From assembly GCA_002493755.1 (NCBI GenBank), contig DKZT01000017.1, forward strand, positions 1 to 35,328: a DNA stretch of 35,328 nt, written 5' to 3'. Position numbers and translations under genes: made by a program. The DNA comes from Ruminococcaceae bacterium UBA7067. GTDB taxonomy: Bacteria > Bacillota > Clostridia > Oscillospirales > Acutalibacteraceae. Of the stretch, positions 30,310 to 35,328 are shown piece by piece; the stretch's first letter is position 1; every line of letters begins with the position of its first letter. The notes beneath the pieces are model-generated. The model made no database searches, was not told the origin of the DNA, and saw only the letters and a list, made by a program, of their open reading frames with translations.

Positions 30310-31563
30310 ATGTATAAGGATATGGTAGATACAATAGGCTTTCTCGGCGAGTACGACAGCGACGTTGCCGACGCTATGAACGAGGAGCTTAAAAGACAGA
30401 GAAGAAATATTGAGCTTATCGCTTCGGAAAACATCGTTTCACCTGCCGTTATGGCGGCTATGGGAAGCGTGCTTACAAACAAATATGCCGAGGGTTACCC
30501 GGGCAAGCGTTACTACGGCGGTTGCCAGTGCGTTGATGTTGTTGAGGAAATCGCGCGCAAAAGAGCCTGCGAGCTTTTCGGCGCAGAACACGCAAATGTT
30601 CAGCCGCACTCGGGCGCACAGGCTAATATGGCTGTTTACTTTGCAATGCTTGAGCCGGGCGACACCGTTATGGGTATGAACCTAAGCGAGGGCGGACACC
30701 TCACCCACGGCTCTCCGGTAAACTTAAGCGGCAAATACTACAACTTCGTTGCATACGGCGTTGACCCCGAAACACACAGAATAGATTATGACAAGGTTAT
30801 GGAGCAGGCTCTTGAATGCAAGCCAAAACTCATTGTATGCGGCGCAAGCGCATACCCGAGAATCATCGACTTCAAGAAGTTCCGTGAAATTGCAGACGCT
30901 TGCGGTGCTTATCTTATGGTTGATATGGCGCACATTGCAGGACTTGTTGCGGCAGGCGTTCACCCAAACCCTGTTGAGCACGCTCATTTTGTTACAACAA
31001 CAACACACAAGACCTTAAGAGGACCGAGAGGCGGTCTTATCCTCTGCAAGGAAGAATTTGCAAAGGCAATCGACAAGGCTATTTTCCCCGGCACGCAGGG
31101 CGGTCCGCTGATGCACACAATCGCCGCAAAGGCTGTTTGTCTGGGCGAGGCTTTAAAGCCTGAGTTCAAGGAATACGGCGAGCAGATTGTCAAAAACTGC
31201 AAGGCTCTGGCTGACGGCCTTATCAAGAGAGGTCACAAGCTTGTATCGGGCGGCACAGACAACCACGTTTTACTGCTTGACTTAAAGGAAACAGAGCTTA
31301 CTGGCAAGGAGCTTGAGCATCGTCTTGACGAGGTTTACATCACAGCCAACAAGAACACCGTTCCGAACGAGCCGAGAAGTCCGTTCGTTACAAGCGGCGT
31401 GAGAATGGGTACGGCGGCAGTTACAACCAGAGGCTTCAAGGAGGACGATATGGACAAGATTGCCGAGTTCATCACAATGGTAACAGAGGACTTTGAGGGC
31501 AACGCAGACGCAGTAAGAGCAGGCGTAACCGAGCTTTGCAACAAGTATCCGCTGTATGAGTAA
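30310..31563 (+). CDS. glyA: Serine hydroxymethyltransferase
   Basis: PLP enzyme that converts serine and tetrahydrofolate to glycine and methylene-tetrahydrofolate, the main source of one-carbon units. The 417-residue product has IELIASENIVSPAVM, YAEGYPGKRYYGGC, HSGAQANMAVYFA, the PLP lysine in TTTTHKTLRGPRGG and the C-terminal EPRSPFVTSGVRMGTAA. The start at 30310 is 9 bp after AAAGGG; the earlier ATG at 30301 abuts it. Single gene with its own promoter and terminator. Confidence 0.97.
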   Translation: MYKDMVDTIGFLGEYDSDVADAMNEELKRQRRNIELIASENIVSPAVMAAMGSVLTNKYAEGYPGKRYYGGCQCVDVVEEIARKRACELFGAEHANVQPHSGAQANMAVYFAMLEPGDTVMGMNLSEGGHLTHGSPVNLSGKYYNFVAYGVDPETHRIDYDKVMEQALECKPKLIVCGASAYPRIIDFKKFREIADACGAYLMVDMAHIAGLVAAGVHPNPVEHAHFVTTTTHKTLRGPRGGLILCKEEFAKAIDKAIFPGTQGGPLMHTIAAKAVCLGEALKPEFKEYGEQIVKNCKALADGLIKRGHKLVSGGTDNHVLLLDLKETELTGKELEHRLDEVYITANKNTVPNEPRSPFVTSGVRMGTAAVTTRGFKEDDMDKIAEFITMVTEDFEGNADAVRAGVTELCNKYPLYE

Positions 31564-31583
31564 TTTCTGAAAATAAAATAATT

Positions 31584-31614
31584 AAGGGCGAATCCGTTGT
31601 TGGTTCGCCCTTTT
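31584..31614 (+). terminator. Terminator of glyA
   Basis: AAGGGCGAA (31584-31592) pairs with TTCGCCCTT (31604-31612) and continues with TT. Its stem core is the same as in the recR terminator at 2331. Confidence 0.88.
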
Positions 31615-31708
31615 GCTATATTCAGATATATTCAACTTAAATCAAGCCTACAGCACCTTTGACAAAAAGTCCTCAAGCCTAACAAGAAAGTGGCTTAAAT
31701 AACTAAGC

Positions 31709-32383
31709 TTATTTTTTACTGTCAAAAATAATTTTCCCGTCTTTAATTTCAATCTGCCGATTGCAATACGATGCAATTTCCTTATCGTGAGTAACAATAA
31801 TAACCGTTATACCCTTTTTATTCAGCTCCTTAAACAATTCCATTATTGATTGTGAAGTCTTGGAATCAAGAGCACCGGTAGGTTCATCAGCCAACACAAC
31901 TGAAGGATCGTTAACAATTGCCCTTGCTATCGCAACTCTTTGTCGCTGACCGCCCGACAGCTGATTTGCCTTTTTATTCTTCTGATCTTCCAGCCCGACA
32001 GCCTTCAGGGCTTTGTCAGCTTTTATCTTCATCTGTTTGCCGGGAGTATTGTCAAAGTACATAGGCAGCATTACATTAAAATCAACCTTTTTCTGATTTA
32101 TCAACGAAAAATCCTGCAATACAAAACCTATCTTTTTATTCCGCAATTTAGCTGTTTTAGAATCCTTAAGCGAAAAAACATCGACATCATCAAGATAGTA
32201 TTTTCCGCTATCCGCCTTATCAAGACAACCAAGGATATTCAGCAAGGTTGATTTACCTGCACCCGAAGTGCCGCAAATTGCAACAAGCTCTCCGTCATCA
32301 ACTGTAAGCGATACATCATCAAGGGCATAAAACAAATCCTTACCAAGCTTATATGTTTTTATTAGATTTTCTACTTTAATCAT
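31709..32383 (-). CDS. ABC transporter ATP-binding protein (MacB/LolD type)
   Basis: 224-residue ATPase with Walker A GTSGAGKST, Q-loop VLQDFSL, signature LSGGQRQRV, Walker B VVLADEPTGALD and the H-loop VTHD. It belongs to the MacB/LolD class, which drives FtsX-like permeases. Its start overlaps the stop of the upstream permease (TAATG), with GGAGAG as ribosome-binding site. It is the last gene of a four-gene AT-rich operon. The substrate is unknown; such systems either export peptides or lipoproteins or do mechanical work in the envelope. Confidence 0.93.
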   Translation of the reverse strand: MIKVENLIKTYKLGKDLFYALDDVSLTVDDGELVAICGTSGAGKSTLLNILGCLDKADSGKYYLDDVDVFSLKDSKTAKLRNKKIGFVLQDFSLINQKKVDFNVMLPMYFDNTPGKQMKIKADKALKAVGLEDQKNKKANQLSGGQRQRVAIARAIVNDPSVVLADEPTGALDSKTSQSIMELFKELNKKGITVIIVTHDKEIASYCNRQIEIKDGKIIFDSKK

Positions 32384-33624
32384 TATTCAACTCTCCGATA
32401 TATTTCTATTGGTGTATTTTTTCTGAAAACAATCAGTCCCAGCGCAACCGAAGTTCCAACAGTTATCAGCAAAATCAAACCTGTATATAATATCGAAACG
32501 CTGTCAAACAATACATTATTCAGATTTAAAATGCCCTGCGCTGAAAGCTTGCTGTAAAACGATACAAATAAAATATTAATAATTCCTCCAACCGCACCAA
32601 GGAACATAACTCCACCGGAAACAATAGCGCAGCTTCGCTTGCGACTGCAACCGCACATATAATAAACTGCGTGATCGCGAATATTTTTATTGACGAACAG
32701 TACAGACATACTCAACAGAGCGAAACTGACAATAGTAAGAAGAAACACCGGAATCGGTATTCTTTGCCGAACCTCACGGTCAACCTTTTCGTCAGATTTC
32801 AGCTTTATCTCATCATAAGATTTAACCGAGAAATTATTTTTTAAAAAAGTTATATATTCTTCCTGCTCTTTTTCGGTTGCGTCCGGTAAAATTGTAGTAA
32901 TAAAATTTCCCGAGGTTGTAATCGCATACGATGACTGAGCGTTAATTTTGTTTATCAGCTCATCTGATTTCAAAAATATCAGTCCGTCCAAATTACCAAA
33001 CATATAATCCGCTGTTACTATACTGCCAGATACGCTAAAATGCGGAACCGAGTATGGTGCGGCAAGCTTACCCACTATTTTCACCTTAATATCACTCAGC
33101 GCCTTACCGCCTTTGTTAACGCCAACAGATACAACACTACCTAATTTCACCCCGTCAAACTGAGCGCCTGAAGAAACTGCCGTAAATACGCTGTCATCGC
33201 TTTCAATTTTCAGTTCCTCCCAACTGCCCTCAGAAAGGGCTAAAGGGTATCTTTGAACCATCTCTTTATCATATATTTCACAGGAAATCTGCGTACCGTC
33301 ATAAACAGCTACAAAATTTTGCTCCTTTAAAAAGGGTTGATACGCACTGTACTTACCGGCATTATTCTCGATGTATGTCAGCTTTTCATCAATCGGGTCA
33401 GCTTTGTCAGACTCCATTATTTCTCCCGGATCATAATCAAGGGCACAATAAAACGTATTGGGGCTGTTATACTCAACAAACACATCCCTTGTATATGTAA
33501 TATATCTCACTGAGGCAAATGTTATATTTGCTATAAGCAGAACTAATGTATATGAAAAAACAAGAATCACAGCAGCTGACTTGCTTTTTGCCAGAAAGCC
33601 AATAATTAACTTTATACTTTTCAT
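32383..33624 (-). CDS. FtsX/MacB-like ABC permease (second)
   Basis: 413-residue permease with MacB topology: one N-terminal helix (about 14-38), an extracytoplasmic domain of about 240 residues, and three C-terminal helices (about 295-315, 335-360, 380-400), the last parts matching FtsX-like permeases (NIRDHAVYYMCGCSRKRSC after helix 2). I choose the ATG at 33624, 6 bp after GGAG, not the one at 33639 that directly follows the previous stop codon. It probably pairs with the next permease upstream as a heterodimer with the ATPase. Confidence 0.85.
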   Translation of the reverse strand: MKSIKLIIGFLAKSKSAAVILVFSYTLVLLIANITFASVRYITYTRDVFVEYNSPNTFYCALDYDPGEIMESDKADPIDEKLTYIENNAGKYSAYQPFLKEQNFVAVYDGTQISCEIYDKEMVQRYPLALSEGSWEELKIESDDSVFTAVSSGAQFDGVKLGSVVSVGVNKGGKALSDIKVKIVGKLAAPYSVPHFSVSGSIVTADYMFGNLDGLIFLKSDELINKINAQSSYAITTSGNFITTILPDATEKEQEEYITFLKNNFSVKSYDEIKLKSDEKVDREVRQRIPIPVFLLTIVSFALLSMSVLFVNKNIRDHAVYYMCGCSRKRSCAIVSGGVMFLGAVGGIINILFVSFYSKLSAQGILNLNNVLFDSVSILYTGLILLITVGTSVALGLIVFRKNTPIEIYRRVE

Positions 33625-33639
33625 ACTATTCTCCAACAT

Positions 33640-34746
33640 TTATTCACTATATTTGATTTTGTTTTCAACAAGTGAATTCTTCATATAACTTACTACAAAC
33701 GGAATCGAGGTTAACAGAGAAAGTACAATCATAAACACTGTTATCAACAGATAATCATTGATGTTATATGTTATACCCGACTCTGTATTAATATGCGAAA
33801 AAAAAGAATCATAAAACAAAAAATGAACCAAAACTGCAAATATTGAAAATACAGTGATTACTACCGAGCTTTCGGCAAGCAAAATGAGGATAACCTTCTT
33901 TTTTTTTGCACCAACAATCGAATAAATTATATTTTCTCTTCTGCTCTTGTCCATCATATATTTCATCAGAAACATAAATGAAGCAACAGAAATCATATAA
34001 ACAACAGACAGCAAAAACATTATTTGCGGATTCTGACTGTCTGCTGCATCGTACATTTCTATCGGAGAGCTTGAAACTGTGGCATCAAAAAAGTCAGATT
34101 TGAATTCAGATATAAAATCTTCACTTTTCGCTCTGCTCAACCCCTTATTCGTGTATAGCTCAACGGAATTTATAGCTGAATTAATCTTTAGCATTGTATT
34201 TTGCGGAATCAACATCTGATTCCAGCCGGAGTGAAACCCTATTATTTTAAAGGTTTGACCACACACATTAATACTTTCTCCTACCTGCTTAGTCAGCATA
34301 TTATAATCCTGAGGAAGGATTATAACATTTTCGGCGTTGTTATTTTCTTCTTCAGTAAATTCAACTCTGCCCATTTCCTGAAACATATGGTCTTTTGAAA
34401 ACATCCCGGTTCCCAGCTTAAAGGAAGGTGCGGCTTCATTATTTAACTCAGGCGGCAGCTCAGCATCTGTTAAATTATGATAAAACCTTACATCGTTAAC
34501 CAATTCTGAAGTAAACACATCTTTTGAAATCAATTCTGATAACGACTCGCCGTTATTAAAATTAAAAGAAAAATAATTTATATTGCTATCTTTTGCCGGC
34601 ATAATTTTGGACGGCATAGTATTGCCGTAAAGATATGTAAAGCTTACAGCGCATACAAAACAGCCGAGTGCAAAAAGCACAAAAACAAGCTTATTGGAAT
34701 AAAAGTTATAATATATACGGGAGAAAATCAATTTCAACAATTTCAT
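33640..34746 (-). CDS. FtsX/MacB-like ABC permease (first)
   Basis: 368-residue permease of the same four-helix plan: N-terminal helix (about 19-40), an extracytoplasmic domain (about 45-230), then three helices (about 240-265, 285-310, 335-355). After the second helix DKSRRENIIYSIVGAKKKKV is the typical coupling region. It differs clearly in sequence from the second permease, so the two are probably a heteromeric pair. AAAGGCG lies 7 bp upstream of its ATG, 18 bp after the secreted protein gene. Confidence 0.85.
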   Translation of the reverse strand: MKLLKLIFSRIYYNFYSNKLVFVLFALGCFVCAVSFTYLYGNTMPSKIMPAKDSNINYFSFNFNNGESLSELISKDVFTSELVNDVRFYHNLTDAELPPELNNEAAPSFKLGTGMFSKDHMFQEMGRVEFTEEENNNAENVIILPQDYNMLTKQVGESINVCGQTFKIIGFHSGWNQMLIPQNTMLKINSAINSVELYTNKGLSRAKSEDFISEFKSDFFDATVSSSPIEMYDAADSQNPQIMFLLSVVYMISVASFMFLMKYMMDKSRRENIIYSIVGAKKKKVILILLAESSVVITVFSIFAVLVHFLFYDSFFSHINTESGITYNINDYLLITVFMIVLSLLTSIPFVVSYMKNSLVENKIKYSE

Positions 34747-34764
34747 ATTAAAACGCCTTTATTT

Positions 34765-35184
34765 TTAAGTTATATCATAGACAATCGTTTGCACGCCAGT
34801 AACATCAATAATCTTACGATATGACTCATGACGAACACGAGATGCATAATCATGACCGTCAACCTGTGCGTTTCCACAGTACACCCAACCAACATAATTG
34901 TGTTTGTTAATATCAGATTTACAACTCGCACCGTCTGAACAATATGTTATTGCTCTTGAAGTAACGCTTAATCCCACAGTTGAAATTGTTCCTGTTTGTG
35001 AATACACATCATCATACGGCATAGATGAACCGATATCATATTTAACATTGACTATACCCGCAGGATTGATTATATCATAACTTTTGCTTAAGTTATAATC
35101 CAAATCGGTTGCAGATACCGTAATCGCTGTCAGCATTAAAAGCACAAAACAACTTGTTCCCAAAAACTTAAAAAACTTTCTCAA
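34765..35184 (-). CDS. Small secreted protein of an ABC transporter operon
   Basis: 139-residue protein that I do not recognise. It has a clear signal peptide (RKFFKFLG, hydrophobic core, VSA-TD cleavage at about residues 25-26). The mature part is about 114 residues, rich in Tyr, Ser and Asp, with three cysteines (YCSDGASC and YCGNAQ) and a conserved-looking segment HNYVGWVYCGNAQVDGHDY. The start is a TTG with a weak AGAAAGAA upstream; no ATG gives a signal peptide, and a stop codon lies two codons upstream. Position in front of two permeases and an ATPase suggests a partner or substrate of the transporter, such as a bacteriocin-like or stress-related factor. A small antimicrobial (lactococcin 972-like) was considered but the sequence does not match. 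Confidence 0.7.
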   Translation of the reverse strand: MRKFFKFLGTSCFVLLMLTAITVSATDLDYNLSKSYDIINPAGIVNVKYDIGSSMPYDDVYSQTGTISTVGLSVTSRAITYCSDGASCKSDINKHNYVGWVYCGNAQVDGHDYASRVRHESYRKIIDVTGVQTIVYDIT

Positions 35185-35240
35185 ATCTTATTCTTTCTAT
35201 AGAATAATTATTATACTTATTGCAAACACTTGATTGATTA

Positions 35241-35298
35241 TATTTACCCACAGCCGCAGTCGGTAAATACAATAATTTTTATTTACAATAAACTGTAA
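35241..35298. promoter_or_regulatory. Inverted repeats upstream of the secreted-protein operon
   Basis: TATTTACC (35241-35248) and GGTAAATA (35262-35269) form an 8-bp perfect inverted repeat around a 13-bp GC-rich centre. A second one, TTACA-N6-TGTAA, lies at 35283-35298. Both are upstream of the only likely -10 element (TATAAT on the minus strand, 35210-35215). They are candidate operators; the window ends before any regulator gene. Confidence 0.45.
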
Positions 35299-35328
35299 GA
35301 ATATAATAATACACATTTTTACAATTGT

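Noticed and set aside
31636..31684. Direct repeat TCAAGCCTA after glyA
   Set aside because: Two 9-bp copies, with no palindrome or link to a gene; could be chance.
34765..35184. Lactococcin 972-type bacteriocin with its ABC exporter
   Set aside because: Gene order is suggestive, but the secreted protein lacks the family's sequence pattern and has cysteines that the family does not, and there are two separate permeases instead of the single large membrane protein.

Overview
The window looks like a chromosomal segment of a Gram-positive, low-to-mid GC clostridial bacterium, most likely a gut Oscillospiraceae/Ruminococcus-type organism. Reasons: an L27 ribosomal protein with the Firmicutes N-terminal extension next to its protease Prp, a YlmC/YmxH-type sporulation protein, two DegV proteins, a BspA-type LRR lipoprotein, a GH31 alpha-glucosidase that I recall as close to the Blautia obeum enzyme Ro-alphaG1, clean sigma-A promoters (TTGACA-N17-TATAAT) and SD sequences of the AGGAGG type. 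No tRNA, rRNA, CRISPR array, phage or transposase gene was seen.

Layout. 0.1-1.2 kb (minus): rplU-prp-rpmA behind a consensus promoter and a leader that may be an L21 leader RNA. 1.3-2.4 kb (plus): ybaB-recR. 2.4-2.7 kb (minus): ylmC/ymxH-like gene. 2.9-6.3 kb (plus): degV, an LRR lipoprotein, and a secreted Big2/NlpC-P60 cell-wall hydrolase. 6.7-9.4 kb (minus): GH31 alpha-glucosidase and a hemolysin III-type membrane protein, translationally coupled. 9.5-14.9 kb (plus): second degV, HIT hydrolase, comEC, holA and a Toprim/RNase M5-like gene. 15-18.3 kb is an iron locus: rubrerythrin (plus), feoA-feoA-truncated feoB (minus), and a divergent DtxR-type regulator followed by two paralogous small membrane proteins. 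Four copies of a GTTAG-N6-CTAAC palindrome mark the Feo side. 18.5-22.4 kb (minus): one very long gene encoding a MalQ-GlgP fusion (glycogen/maltodextrin breakdown). 22.6-24.7 kb (minus): rarA, a DUF6472-type gene, pncC. 24.9-28.7 kb (plus): rsmE, mtnN, nnrE-nnrD fusion, and a cysteine-rich clostridial protein. 29.1-31.6 kb (plus): zinc-ribbon/PASTA/YARHG membrane protein and glyA. 31.7-35.2 kb (minus): a visibly AT-richer operon encoding a small secreted protein, two FtsX/MacB-like permeases and an ABC ATPase.

The gaps between operons carry a family of mosaic intergenic repeats: degenerate heptads (GAGTNNA), GC-rich hairpins (GCCGCTTTGCGGC and GCGGCTTCGCCGC), and an approximately 150-bp MITE-like element with internal palindromes. 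Two copies of that element lie in opposite orientation on either side of the hemolysin III-GH31-degV block.

The most interesting points are: the MalQ-GlgP fusion with a strong ribosome-binding site exactly at the domain junction; the palindromic metal-box set around a feo operon whose FeoB has lost its permease; a ComEC whose metallo-beta-lactamase-like tail has no metal ligands; the tandem small membrane proteins next to the metalloregulator; the AT-rich secreted-protein/ABC operon; and the MITE-like repeats. All assignments rest on reading the sequence and on memory of families; no database search was run.
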